Below, piece by piece: positions 41,802 to 51,214 of a stretch of DNA of 64,000 nucleotides. Position 1 is the stretch's first letter. Each line of letters starts with the position of its first letter. Under the pieces are notes generated by a model. That model was not told the DNA's origin, made no database searches, and worked only from the letters and a program-made list of their open reading frames with translations. A program made the translations under genes and the position numbers. This DNA comes from Prorocentrum cordatum (taxonomy: Eukaryota; Sar; Dinophyceae; Prorocentrales; Prorocentraceae), in the NCBI GenBank assembly GCA_963575745.1, contig CAUYUJ010003615.1, positions 1-64,000 of the forward strand. Reading direction: 5' to 3'.

Positions 41802-44324
41802 TTGCGGCGCCTCGTCCGAGGCATACGCTTAGCGAGCTGGAACCTGAACAAAGCAGGGGAGGCTCATTTCAAATGTGCTGAGATTCTCCATCATATGAGG
41901 GCATGTGGTGGGCTCTTTGCATGTCAGGAAACTCAATACCTAGTGCACGGGGAATTTGAACGCTTGGGGTGGCGTATCAAAACTAGTTCGTGTAGTAAGG
42001 CAGCTCTCATCTTCGACAGATCTTGGGCGGCTGCCGTCCGTATGTTTTTCACTTGTTTCACGAGGTTCGTTATCGGTGTCTTTGGGTCAGAGAAGTCACC
42101 ACTCATTATTGTGTCAGCGTATTTGCCAGACCCTCATGTGGAGGATTGTGTTGAGATTGCTGCGGAGGTATATGAGCAGATCGGTCGTGCTCGCAATGTT
42201 CTCCGCACTAAGTTTCCTCAGGCCAGCTTTTGTGTTCTGCTAGATGCAAACGTGGAGATTCCGCCTGGATGCAGATTTACGTATAATGGGGAGGAGTATG
42301 AGGCTACTGGAAAGGAAGGTACTCGTACGGACAGAAGGTGGGAGAGAGGAGGAGACGGTACACAGCAGATTGAAAGGAGGAGTCGGAGGAGGAGGCTGAA
42401 GGAGCTGCTGTTAGAGTTCATGGAATCGCATGGACTGAAGGCCGCCAACACTTTCTGTACTAGGAGGCATACCTGGGAGTCGTGGGGGGAGAACAAGTTT
42501 CTGACTTCGAAGAGGGTCCTGGATTACCTAATGGTCCCTCACCGTTGGGAGTTCTCGGATCTGGAGGTGAAGTGGTGTTTCAAGAGGGGTGGGAAGAAGC
42601 AGTTCAGTAGATTATCCGATCACGCAATCATCACGGCGAGTTTCACTGACCCTGGGAACGTGATTGTTCGTCGCCCTGACCCCCAGCCTGGTCAGAAGTC
42701 TAGGCCGTCTCTGGTCGGATACAAGTGTTCGACTTGGGCTGATGAGCATCAGGCTCGACAGCATGTGGATTCGTATCTAGGCGGTGCTGCCTTTTCAAGG
42801 TGTCCGTCTGTGACCTGTCCACAGGGTCTGGAGAGTACTATGCTGGAGGCGTACTTGTCACCGACGGTGGACTACTCCACCACGGGTGCGAGAAGACAGA
42901 GAGAGCCGTCCAGGCCGGTGCAGCTCACAAGAGCGGAGGAGGAGGTTAAGATGTGTCCGAAGGAGGAAGTGGAGAGGTTGAGGAGGTTAAAGAATGAGGC
43001 TAATCGTCTACGCAGAGGTTATCGACGTGATATGATTATGTGCAGATGTCCCCCAACAAAAAGAAAGGTCAGATATACTATCAAACATTTAGTGGTGGAT
43101 GGGAGTGAGACGGAGGACCGTGAGGAGTGGGAGGAGGAGCTCGACAAGTTCGTTCGGTACAAGGTGTCGTCCGAAGAGGTACGCAATTCCACCAACAGTA
43201 TGATGGAGGAGATCAGGATGAGGGCTGTACATGAGATACGTTCCACATCAGTTGTGGGAATTAGTATGGCGCTGCTTCTCAGAGCACGAGCTCGGCTGAA
43301 GACCCAGAGGGCTACTGGGCCAGACGGGATACCGTGCGAGATTCTAAGGAGCTTGCCGTGGTGTGCTCTCAGAGCGATCCAGAAGTTGTTCGATAAAATC
43401 ATCAAGCTCGCGATTCCGTATCCTCAGTCGTGGCGTGAGATTCTCGTCTCTTTTATGCCAAAAACTCCAGGGATCACTAAGTTAAAAGACGGACGTTTGC
43501 TGTGTATGCAGAATGCTGTTTCGAGATGGTTCAGTTCCTGTGTTGTTCTCTTGGTTGAGGGTCATATTGAAAGAAAAGGAGTGTTTCGTCATATTGGGTT
43601 GTATGGTTTCCAGGAACACCGTCGTACACATGAAATCACGGCTAGCATCAAACACATAGGTCAACATGCTGCACAATGGGGAAAAGGGGAAACGGCACAC
43701 TTGGCGAACGCTGATGTCCTTCAGGCGTTCGATCACTGCACGGTGGCCAATGTCAGGCGCGGGTTGGATCATGCGGATGTACCCCTTTACCTACAGTATG
43801 CTCTACTTGACCCCTTGTGCGAATGTGTAGGCACTGTCTATTATGATGGGATTGAGGTGGTGGAGGTTAGGTGGGACAAATGTATTCGGACGGGAGGGCC
43901 CGAGGGACCGTTGGCCTTCAATCTCATCGTTGCTGCTATGTGGGGCTCCACGATTCGAGAATGGGACGTACTAGGACTAGGTTATCGTATTGAGTATGTG
44001 ACTGGCTCGACTAGCTGTGTTTCGATTATTAATCATTTCCTTTGGGCTGACAACTGTTATGTATTGGCTCGGAGTCGAGAGGAACTCACACGCATGTTAC
44101 ACGGTCTAACTACACAGTTACATGATTATGGAATGAGATGGAAGGAATCCAGCCTATTGTATATGGTGTTCGGGGTCGAGCCGCCGCGAGATGTGGAGGG
44201 GAAATACTTCACACTGCTGATCTTGCTCTCTCGGTGGGGTCGGAGGCGTCTGGAGTGTATCGATTTAGAAGGACGACGGAGATGGAGGTGCTGGGGGCTT
44301 ATATTTGTTCTGAACTACATGTGA
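41802..44324 (+). CDS. Retro1 ORF2 part 1: APE-like endonuclease and reverse transcriptase
   Basis: Open frame of about 840 codons directly after the ORF1 TGA in the same frame. Numbered from codon 41802, the endonuclease has WNLN (13-16), QET with E43, LDANVE (D148, N150), D241 in VLDYLMV and SDH (D273, H274). These are the catalytic set of the endonuclease/exonuclease/phosphatase fold. The RT follows: RATGPDGIPCEIL, motif A NADVLQAFDH (catalytic D638), motif B RTGGPEGPLAFN, motif C FLWADN (D750, N751) and motif D YGMRWKES. The usual YADD is WADN, so the second motif C aspartate is asparagine. There is no ATG between the TGA and WNLN, so translation needs readthrough, or the TGA is a mutation. 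After about residue 785 this frame leaves the homologous protein, which continues in the next ORF. Confidence 0.88.
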   Translation: MRRLVRGIRLASWNLNKAGEAHFKCAEILHHMRACGGLFACQETQYLVHGEFERLGWRIKTSSCSKAALIFDRSWAAAVRMFFTCFTRFVIGVFGSEKSPLIIVSAYLPDPHVEDCVEIAAEVYEQIGRARNVLRTKFPQASFCVLLDANVEIPPGCRFTYNGEEYEATGKEGTRTDRRWERGGDGTQQIERRSRRRRLKELLLEFMESHGLKAANTFCTRRHTWESWGENKFLTSKRVLDYLMVPHRWEFSDLEVKWCFKRGGKKQFSRLSDHAIITASFTDPGNVIVRRPDPQPGQKSRPSLVGYKCSTWADEHQARQHVDSYLGGAAFSRCPSVTCPQGLESTMLEAYLSPTVDYSTTGARRQREPSRPVQLTRAEEEVKMCPKEEVERLRRLKNEANRLRRGYRRDMIMCRCPPTKRKVRYTIKHLVVDGSETEDREEWEEELDKFVRYKVSSEEVRNSTNSMMEEIRMRAVHEIRSTSVVGISMALLLRARARLKTQRATGPDGIPCEILRSLPWCALRAIQKLFDKIIKLAIPYPQSWREILVSFMPKTPGITKLKDGRLLCMQNAVSRWFSSCVVLLVEGHIERKGVFRHIGLYGFQEHRRTHEITASIKHIGQHAAQWGKGETAHLANADVLQAFDHCTVANVRRGLDHADVPLYLQYALLDPLCECVGTVYYDGIEVVEVRWDKCIRTGGPEGPLAFNLIVAAMWGSTIREWDVLGLGYRIEYVTGSTSCVSIINHFLWADNCYVLARSREELTRMLHGLTTQLHDYGMRWKESSLLYMVFGVEPPRDVEGKYFTLLILLSRWGRRRLECIDLEGRRRWRCWGLIFVLNYM

Positions 44325-45751
44325 ATGAACATCATGATTTGGACGCTCGTATTGACTGTGCTCGCAGGGCCTTCTGGGGGCAGGCGACCTTCTTCCGCTC
44401 CACGGCCATCCCGTTGAAAGATAAATATGAGAGGTATGCTCAGAGAGTTCAGAGTATTGTGCTCTACGCGGCGGAAGGATGCACGGTCGATTCAAGTTCA
44501 TTGAGCGCCCTTCATATCTTTGAGGGCAAGTGCCTGTCTGTAATGTCTCGCTGTATACGGAGGGAGGGGGAAAGTTACCAGGAATGGAATACGAGGAGGT
44601 ATGAACGTGCGAGACAAAAATTTCATGATGCTCACTTCGTGGGCATTGTACAGAAGTTTCTCAGAGTGCATTGGATGTGGGCAATTGACATCCAGGACTT
44701 TGCACGCAGGCTGATCACAGATCGGGGGGAGCTGGAGGCGAACTCGATGAGAGCTTGGAGAGATTCTCGTTTCTCATGTCTGGCGTTTGGCCGACTGTGG
44801 GATAGAATGAGGACGGATTCAAGTGAGGCTCTCAGATGTTGGGGAAACTGGAAGGAGGCCAGCTCTATGAAAAGGCATCGGGGGGGACAGGAGAGCGTCG
44901 GACTCCGTCCGTGGTATTATTCATTGGAATCGTTTTACGGTTTATCCTGGTGGGAGTTCTTTGCTGGAAGTTTTGAGCATTTCATGGATTTCGCTGCTAA
45001 TGTTTGTTCTAGTACTATGTTGAAGTACTTCCAAAAGAAGTGTAAAGGGTTGGCGTCCTCAGGGGTGCCTGTATTCTTGAACTTGGATGAGGATGGAGGG
45101 GTTCATATCGGTCAGGATCGGGAGGATACACCAGCATATAGGGATCGCCTCAGCAAACGTATTGCGTTGCATAATATGCGTTGTACACAGTGGGACCTCG
45201 ATACAGATGGGATACCACTGGACATCCAAGGGGACTCACTGCTTGTTATTAACTGGCTCTGCGGGAAATGGAAAGTATTAGCTCAGGTATATCAGAAAAG
45301 GGTGGATACTCTGATTAATAAGTTGGACGAAATGCAGGAAACTTACTTGGTGAGGCCTCCAGAGGCCGGCCGTGACTTCTTCTCTCATTCGTTTCGGGAA
45401 TGGAACCAGAAAGCAGACTTACTGACCCATCAGGCCCGTCAGGGCCATGTGTACGCCGATTTCGTTTACCTCAACGACTTTGAATCTCAGTGTTATATTC
45501 CTTGCCTTATCAAAGCCGGCTTTGATGGGGGAGTTTGTAGCCGCGGAAGTGCCTGTGGTGCATGGATACAGATTGGTCTGCGAAACAAGTATATCTTCTC
45601 GCGGACCGACATCATTTTCAAGGATGTGTATCTTGCGGCTTGGTGTCTACCACCGAGCGCCACTGTTACAGATGCGGAGCTATCGGCGGCGGAGCGCATA
45701 TGCGAGGTGCTCCCACAGGTTGTGCAGACCTTCTTTGATCATTCGCAGTGA
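44138..45751 (+). CDS. Retro1 ORF2 part 2: RT thumb and permuted RNase H
   Basis: Frame of 537 codons overlapping part 1; the shift lies at 44138-44324 and equals a one-base deletion. The start resembles a LINE post-RT region (MEVLGAYICSELHVNEH, then LDARIDCARRAFWGQ and VLYAAEGCTV). An unassigned linker contains LSWWEFFAGSFEHFMDF. The C-terminal RNase H motifs come in an unusual order: GDSLLVINW with D366 (normally third), HSFREWNQKADLL with H417 and D427 (normally last), AGFDGGVCSRGSACGAWI with D463 (normally first), and TDAELSAAERI with E514 (normally second). All four acidic residues are present. The stop is TGA at 45749-45751. It would degrade the RNA strand of RNA-DNA hybrids if folded as a permuted RNase H. 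Confidence 0.82.
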   Translation: MEGIQPIVYGVRGRAAARCGGEILHTADLALSVGSEASGVYRFRRTTEMEVLGAYICSELHVNEHHDLDARIDCARRAFWGQATFFRSTAIPLKDKYERYAQRVQSIVLYAAEGCTVDSSSLSALHIFEGKCLSVMSRCIRREGESYQEWNTRRYERARQKFHDAHFVGIVQKFLRVHWMWAIDIQDFARRLITDRGELEANSMRAWRDSRFSCLAFGRLWDRMRTDSSEALRCWGNWKEASSMKRHRGGQESVGLRPWYYSLESFYGLSWWEFFAGSFEHFMDFAANVCSSTMLKYFQKKCKGLASSGVPVFLNLDEDGGVHIGQDREDTPAYRDRLSKRIALHNMRCTQWDLDTDGIPLDIQGDSLLVINWLCGKWKVLAQVYQKRVDTLINKLDEMQETYLVRPPEAGRDFFSHSFREWNQKADLLTHQARQGHVYADFVYLNDFESQCYIPCLIKAGFDGGVCSRGSACGAWIQIGLRNKYIFSRTDIIFKDVYLAAWCLPPSATVTDAELSAAERICEVLPQVVQTFFDHSQ

Positions 45752-46003
45752 TTTGACACACATTGTTCCTTCTTTTCTGTGTCTTGTTTATTCCTGCAGC
45801 TTCGCTGCTCAGACTTCCTCGATTATCTGTGTGTTCTTTGCGTTTGAATTGTGTCATTGCGGCATGTGATTCTCTTTATTCCTTCAGCTTCGCTGTGTGG
45901 TATAAGAGCTGACTGCTTGCGTGATGAATAAGAGGCTCTGTTTTGCCTGAGACTTTGTTGGACCTGGCCTCAGTGGCCAAGACGGTCCCAGCAAAGACGC
46001 AAA
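45752..46003 (+). other. Retro1 3' UTR with candidate RT-recognition hairpins
   Basis: Two CAGCTTCGCTG elements (CAGC/GCTG stem with TTC loop) at 45797-45807 and 45885-45895. A 5-bp-stem hairpin TGGCC-TCAGT-GGCCA lies about 25 nt before the end, and the end is GACGCAAA. Retro2 has three complements of the first motif, and Retro2 and Retro4 each have a short palindrome near the 3' end. Confidence 0.7.
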
Positions 46004-46036
46004 AAGGAAGGTTGACGGTTTACCGCCGGCGCCCAG
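46004..46036 (+). mobile_element. HelA copy 27, 3' remainder of tail
   Basis: AAGGAAGGTTGACGG, the right arm TTTACCGCCGG and terminal CCCAG. It completes the hairpin begun at 40073. Confidence 0.85.
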
Positions 46037-47210
46037 TTCCGGCGCCCTGGGAGAGCTAGTTGGCAAGAAAAATCTCGACGGACCTTTTGCTGACTTTTGG
46101 TCGGTTGAAAATTTTGTTCTCGAAATTCAACCATTCGTTTGAGCTCTAGTATTTTTTCTGACCACATTCGATCTTATTCCCGCTCGCCATCTTAATCTCA
46201 GCTCGATCGGGTAAATATTTTTGCGAAAAAGCATCGCGGCGGGATCGGCTGTTTCGAGTCATCTTGATACGCGTTGTCGGTATTTTGTACTTAACTCGAG
46301 CTGTAGGGCAGCTAGAGAGCTCATTCTCACAGAAATCAATTGGGAATCATCAGGCGCGTTCGTCTGTTCCATCTAGAGGTCTGAACTCGGTCTGCTGCCC
46401 GAGCTAGGTTCGCGAAGCTATTCGTGTTATTGGAGTCATCTTGAGAGGTGCTGACAGTTTTCTGCATTTAACTCGGGCTGTAGGGGGGCTACAGGGCTCG
46501 TGCTCACAGGAATCGATTCGGAGACATCAGGCGCGTCCGTTTGCCGAATCCAGAGCTCGGAACTCGGTGTGCTGCCCGAGCTAGGTTCGCACAACTATTT
46601 GTATTCGTCGAGTCATCTTGAGAGGTGCTGTCCGTTTTCTGCACTTAACTCGAGCTGTAAGGGGGCTGCAGGGCTGGTAATCACTGGAATCGATTTTGAG
46701 ACATCATTCGCGTCCACCTGTCGCATTCAGAGCCCTAAACTCGGCCTGCTGCCCGAGCTAGGTCCGCGAAACTATTCGTATTGTTCGAGTCATCTTCAGA
46801 GGTGCTGTCGATTTTCTGCACTTAACTCGGGCTGTGAGGGGGTTGCGGGGCTGGTAATCACAGGGATCGATTCGGAGACATCAGGCGCGCCTGCCTGTTG
46901 CATTCAGATGTCTGAACTTGGTCTGATAGTCGAGCTCGATTCCCGAAACTATTTGTATTGTTCGAGTGATCTTGAGAGATGCTATCGATTTTCGCACGTA
47001 ACTCGGGCTGTAGGAGAGCTACGGAGCTCGTGCGCACACAAACGATCCAGAAGCATGAGGGGCGTTTGGCTGTTGCATCCGAGAGGTCTGAAATCGTTTA
47101 GGCTGCAAAACTATTCGTTCTCTGCAATTTTCTCGACATTATATATTGTCAGGAAGCTCTACGAGTCCCCCGGCGGTAAGGAAGGTTGACGGTTTACCGC
47201 CGGCGCCCAG
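46037..47210 (+). mobile_element. HelA copy 28, head separated
   Basis: It starts TTCCGGCGCCCTGG at the internal TAATTCC position. Five units resemble copy 26 closely enough to suggest shared descent. Tail ends CCCAG at 47210. Confidence 0.8.
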
Positions 47211-48375
47211 TAATTCCGGGGCGCTGGAGAGCTAGTTGGCAAGAAAAATCTCGACGGACCTTTTGATGACTTTTGGTCGGTTGAAAATTTTGTTCTCGAA
47301 ATTCAACCATTCGTTAGAGCTCTAGTATTTTTTCCTGTGATATTCGATCTCATTCCCGCTCGCCGTCTTGATCTCAGATCGATCGGGTAGATATTACTGC
47401 CAAAAAGCACTGCGGCGGGATCGGCCGTTTCGGGTCATCTCGATACGCGGTGGCGGTTTTCTGGACATAACACGAGCTATAGAAGAGCCACAGAGCTGAT
47501 GAGCACAACTTATCGATTCAGAATGATCAGGCGCGTTCGCCTGTTGCATCCAGAGGCCTGAACTCGGTCTACTAGCCGAGCTAGGTCCGCAAACCTATTC
47601 GTATTATTCGAGTCATCTTGACAGGCGCTCTCGGTTTTTTGTACTTACCTCGAGCTATATGACAGCTACAGAGCTGATACTTAGAGAAACGGATTCAGAC
47701 CATCAGTCGCGTAATCTGTTGAATCCAGAGCTCTGAAATCGGTCTGCTGCCCGATCTAGAATCGCGAAACGATTTGTATTGTTCGAGTCATCTTGAGAGG
47801 TGCTGTCGGTTTTCTGTACTCAACTCAGGCTGTGGGGGGACTACAGGGCTGGTCATTTCAGGAATCGATTCGGAGACATCAGGCGCGTCCGTCTGTCGAT
47901 TCCAGAGCTCGGAACTCGGTCTGCTGCCCGAATCCGCCAAACTATTCGTATTGTTCGAGTCATCCTGAGAGGTGCTGTCGGTTTTCTGCACTTAACTCGG
48001 GCTGTGGGGGGCTGCAGGGCTGGTAATCACAGGCATCGATTCGGAGATGTCAGACGCGTCCCACTATTCCATTGAGAGGTCTGAACTCGGTCTGATACTC
48101 GAGCTAGGTTTGCCAAACTATTCGTATTGTTCGAGTCATCTTGAGAGGCGCTGTCGATTCGCGCACGTAACTTGGGCTGTAGGAGAGCTACAGAGCTCCT
48201 ACAGAAGACAATCCTGAAGCATCGGGGGCGTTCGGCTGTTGCATCGAAAGGTCTGAAATCGCTTGGGCTCAAAAACTATTCGTTCTCTACAATTTTTTCG
48301 ACATTCTATATTGTCAGGAAGCTCTACGAGTCCCCTGGCGGTAAGAAAGGTTGACGGTTTACCGCCGGCGCCCAG
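47211..48375 (+). mobile_element. HelA copy 29, head separated
   Basis: It starts TAATTCCGGGG immediately after copy 28. Five units and a tail with the CCCCTGGCGG variant also seen in copy 25. Confidence 0.8.
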
Positions 48376-49525
48376 TTGCTGCTGGAAGCTTAAGAGTAAT
48401 TCCGGGGCGCTGGAGAGCTAGTTGGCAAGAAAAATCTCGACGGACCTTTTGGTTACTCTTGGTCGGTTGAAAATTTTGTTCTCGAAATTCAACCATTCGT
48501 TAGAGCTCTAGTATTTTTTCCCGTGATATTCGATCTTATTCCCGCTCGCCATCTTGATCTCAGATCGATCGGGTAGATATTACTGCCAAAAAGCACTGCG
48601 GCGGGATCGGCCGTTTCGGGTCATCTTGACACGCGGTGGCGGTTTTCGGAACATAACTCGAGCTATAGAAGAGCCAGAGAGCTGGTAAGCACACCTTATC
48701 GATTCAGAATGATCAGGCGCGTTCGCCTGTTGCATCCAGAGGTCCGAACTCGGTCTCCTAGCCGAGCTAGGTCCGCAAACCTATTTGTATTATTCGAGTC
48801 GTCTTGCCAGGCGCTTTCGGTTTTTGTACTGAACTCGAGCTATAGGACAGCTACAGAGCTGATACGTACAGAAACCGATTTGTGATCATCAGTCGCGTTC
48901 GTCTGTAGAATCGGGAAAGTATTCCTTTGTTCGAGTCATCTTGAGAGGTGTTATCGGTTTTCTGTACTTAACTCAGGCTGTAGGGAGGCTACAGGGCTGG
49001 TAATCTCAGGAATCGATTCGGAGACATCAGGCGCGTCCGTCTGTCGAATCCAGAGCTCGGAACTGGGTCTGCTGCCCGAACTAGGTCCGCGAAACTTGTC
49101 GTATTGTTCGAGTCATCCTGAGAGGTGCTGTCGGTTTTCTGCACTTAACTCGGGCTCTAGGGGGGCTGCAGGGCTGTGAATCAGAAGAATCGATTCGGAG
49201 ACATCAGACGCGTCCGCCTGTCGCATTCAGAGGTGTGAACTCGGTCTGATACTCGAGATAACTCGCCGAACTATTCGTACTGTTCGAGTTATCTTGAGAG
49301 GTGCTGTCGATTTACGCGCGTTTCTCGGGCTGTAGGAGAGCTACAGAGCTCATATAGCAGACACTGCAACATCAGGGACGTTCGGCTGTTGCATCGAAAG
49401 GTCTGAAATCGCTTGGGCTGAAAAACTATTCGGTCTCTGGATTTTTTTCGATATTATATATTATCAGGAAGCTCTACGAGTCCCCCGGCGGTAAGAAAGG
49501 TTGACGGTTTACCGCCAGCGCCCAG
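48376..49525 (+). mobile_element. HelA copy 30, head separated
   Basis: It starts TTGCTGCTGGAAGC. One unit lost about 90 bp (after TCTGTAGAATCGGGAAAG near 48910). Right stem arm has one change (TTTACCGCCAG). Ends CCCAG at 49525. Confidence 0.8.
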
Positions 49526-49709
49526 TATTACTATCAAAACACTTGGCGGAAGCGTCGTTGGATGAGAACTAAAAAAACTTACTTTTCCGAGTTTTCAGGT
49601 CGCGTATCAGAAAAGCTCTTGCCGCGTGTTCTAAGCAGCGCCGTGCGAGAAAAGAGCTTTACGAGGCTCGCGGCGGTAACCTGGTTGACGGTTTACCGCC
49701 GGCTCCCAG
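49526..49709 (+). mobile_element. HelC copy 7, 5' truncated
   Basis: It starts at TATTACTATCAAAACACTTGG and has TTTTCCGAGTTTTC and the tail AAAAGAGCTTTACGAGGC. Stem arms GCGGCGGTAACC and TTTACCGCCGG, terminus CTCCCAG. Confidence 0.7.
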
Positions 49710-49891
49710 TTTTAGAGTAGAAGCCAGGCGGTGGTGGTGCCCGCCAGCAGCCCATCTCCGCCGCTCCACGATCCCCGCAACAATTCGCCCGACCCGGCAG
49801 CTGGTTCGGGGGCGCTTCCCGCGCGCGTCCACGCGTGCCTGCTCGCGTGCACGCACGCGTGGAAGCGTTCCTGACAGCACTTCAGAAGCGC
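49710..49891 (+). repeat. RepD copy 4, 3' truncated
   Basis: Starts TTTTAGAGTAGAAGCC and contains CCACGCGTGCCTGCTCGCGTGC and GCACGCACGCGTGG, a palindrome with several mismatches. It is cut at AAGCGCTG, where a HelB tail is fused. Confidence 0.65.
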
Positions 49892-49996
49892 TGCTACGAG
49901 GTTCCCGGCGGTGACTCGGTTGACGGTTCACGCCGGCACCAGTACCTCGTAGAGCTCTTCGGCATCGATGAGCCAGAGGAATTCCGGCGCAGGGTG
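49892..49996 (+). repeat. HelB tail fragment followed by a HelB head fragment
   Basis: CTACGAGGTTCCCGGCGGTGAC to GGCACCAG (ends 49942) is a tail without body. TACCTCGTAGAGCTCTTCGG to CGCAGGGTG (49943-49996) is a head without body. They abut with only the usual T. Confidence 0.65.
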
Positions 49997-50352
49997 TTCT
50001 TTCCTTTGGGTCGGTTTTGCTAAGATGAGCTCTCTGAGAACTAGAGGGTTTTAGATTAGACGCCGGACGGTGGTGGTGTCTGCCAGCAGTCCATGTTCGC
50101 CGGTCCAGAATCCCCGCAGCGACCTGTAAAACGTCGCAGCGGGTCCGGGCGCGCTTCGGGCACGCCGCGTCCACACGTGCCTGCATGCGTGCAAGCACGC
50201 GCGGAAGCGATTCCGGTAGCGCTTGAGAAGCGCTGCAGGGGAGCCCCCAGAGCCCAGAAGCTCTTCACGAGAGCGTCCGCGGGCCCGCCAGGAAAAGTTT
50301 CCGGTGTGTATTCTCTTTGCTCTCTGCTCTCCGGGTTCCGGATGCTACCAAT
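49997..50352 (+). repeat. RepD copy 5
   Basis: A short HelB-like stretch (TTTGGGTCGGTTTTGCTAAG) leads to the RepD start CTCTCTGAGAACTAGAGGG and TTTTAGATTAGACGCC. The palindromic region is eroded (CACGTGCCTGCATGCGTGC). It ends GGGTTCCGGATGCTACCAA. Confidence 0.65.
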
Positions 50353-50527
50353 CAACTCGTAAAGCTTCCCTTAGCAAGTCATTGCTGGAAGCTTAAGAGG
50401 AATACCTGGTAGAGCTCTTCGGCATCGATGAGCTAGAGGAATTCCGGGCGCGGGGTGGAGCTAGTACCTTGTAGAGGTCTTCGGCATCGATGAGCTAGAG
50501 GAATTCCGGCGCGGGGTGGAGCTAATA
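50353..50527 (+). repeat. HelA head fragment and two HelB heads in series
   Basis: A HelA head (CAACTCGTAAAGCTTCCC to TTAAGAGGAA) is followed at 50403 and 50465 by HelB heads. The HelB heads stop at GGAGCTAG and GGAGCTAATA, where the next head begins. This is the plus-strand counterpart of the train at 30250-30505. Confidence 0.7.
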
Positions 50528-50924
50528 TACCTCGTAGAGCTCTTCGTTGTCGATGAGCTAGAGGAATTCCGGCGCGGGGTGGAGCTAGTTGGCCCACCCG
50601 GCCAGAAAGGGCAAAGTGGTAACTTTTGGTCGGTTTTGCCATTTTTTGAAAGATATTTCGCCATTTATTTTGAGAAAGCAGATTTTTCGCACCTGTAGAC
50701 AAATGTGAGGGCCTCTGCGTCTTAATATGAGCTCTGTAGGCGCACATTTACTATCAAAACACTTGGGGGAACCAACTTCATGTCGACATGAAAAAATAAA
50801 TGTTCAATTTTTTGAAAAATGCCTCCAGAAGCTCTCTCCTTCGACTCTGAGCACTCTTAGGCGTGGGAGGAGCTCTACGAGGTTCCCGGCGGTGACCAGG
50901 TTGACGGTTCACCGCCGGTGCCAG
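50528..50924 (+). mobile_element. HelB copy 9, full length
   Basis: 397 bp, TACCTCGTAGAGCTCTTCG to GGTGCCAG. Intact body and both stem arms (CCGGCGGTGACC, TTCACCGCCGG). The best HelB reference copy in the window. Confidence 0.85.
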
Positions 50925-51214
50925 TTCGCCGACCCGACCAAAAGAGACAATGTGGCACATTTGGGTCGGTTTTGCCAATATTTGAAGGATGTTTGGCAAT
51001 TCATTTCGAGAACGGGTATTTTTCTCACGTATAGTGGGTTATGCCGCGTCTGACAGTAAAATTTTCAGGTCTGTAGGTGCAGTATTACTATCAAAACACT
51101 TTGGGGAACCGACTAAACCGAAAAATCACGATTTTTCGAGTTTTTGGGTTCTCGCTTCACAAGCTTTCTTTGCGTGTTCGGAGGAGCGCTGTGCAAGAAA
51201 AGAGCTCTACGAGG
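50925..51214 (+). mobile_element. HelC copy 8, loop occupied by Retro3
   Basis: It starts TTCGCCGACCCGACC (head missing) and runs to GAGCTCTACGAGG. The remaining tail (AACCTGGTTGACGG, TTTACCGCCGG, terminus TTCCCA) is at 52862-52892. The left stem arm was lost at the 5' junction. Confidence 0.75.

Larger units (their letters stand above)
40087..46003 (+). mobile_element. Retro1: APE-type non-LTR retrotransposon with spliced-leader 5' end
   Basis: About 5.9 kb between 7-bp target duplications. In order: a 14-bp copy of target sequence, the spliced leader, a 5' UTR of about 280 nt, ORF1, endonuclease-RT and RNase H. The 3' UTR of about 250 nt has two CAGCTTCGCTG motifs (45797, 45885) and a hairpin TGGCCTCAGTGGCCA (45965-45979), and the end is GACGCAAA with no long poly(A). 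Two frameshifts and one in-frame TGA make this copy probably non-functional as it stands. Endonuclease and RT motifs place it among APE-type LINEs. The insertion site recurs in Retro2, Retro3 and Retro4. Confidence 0.9.
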
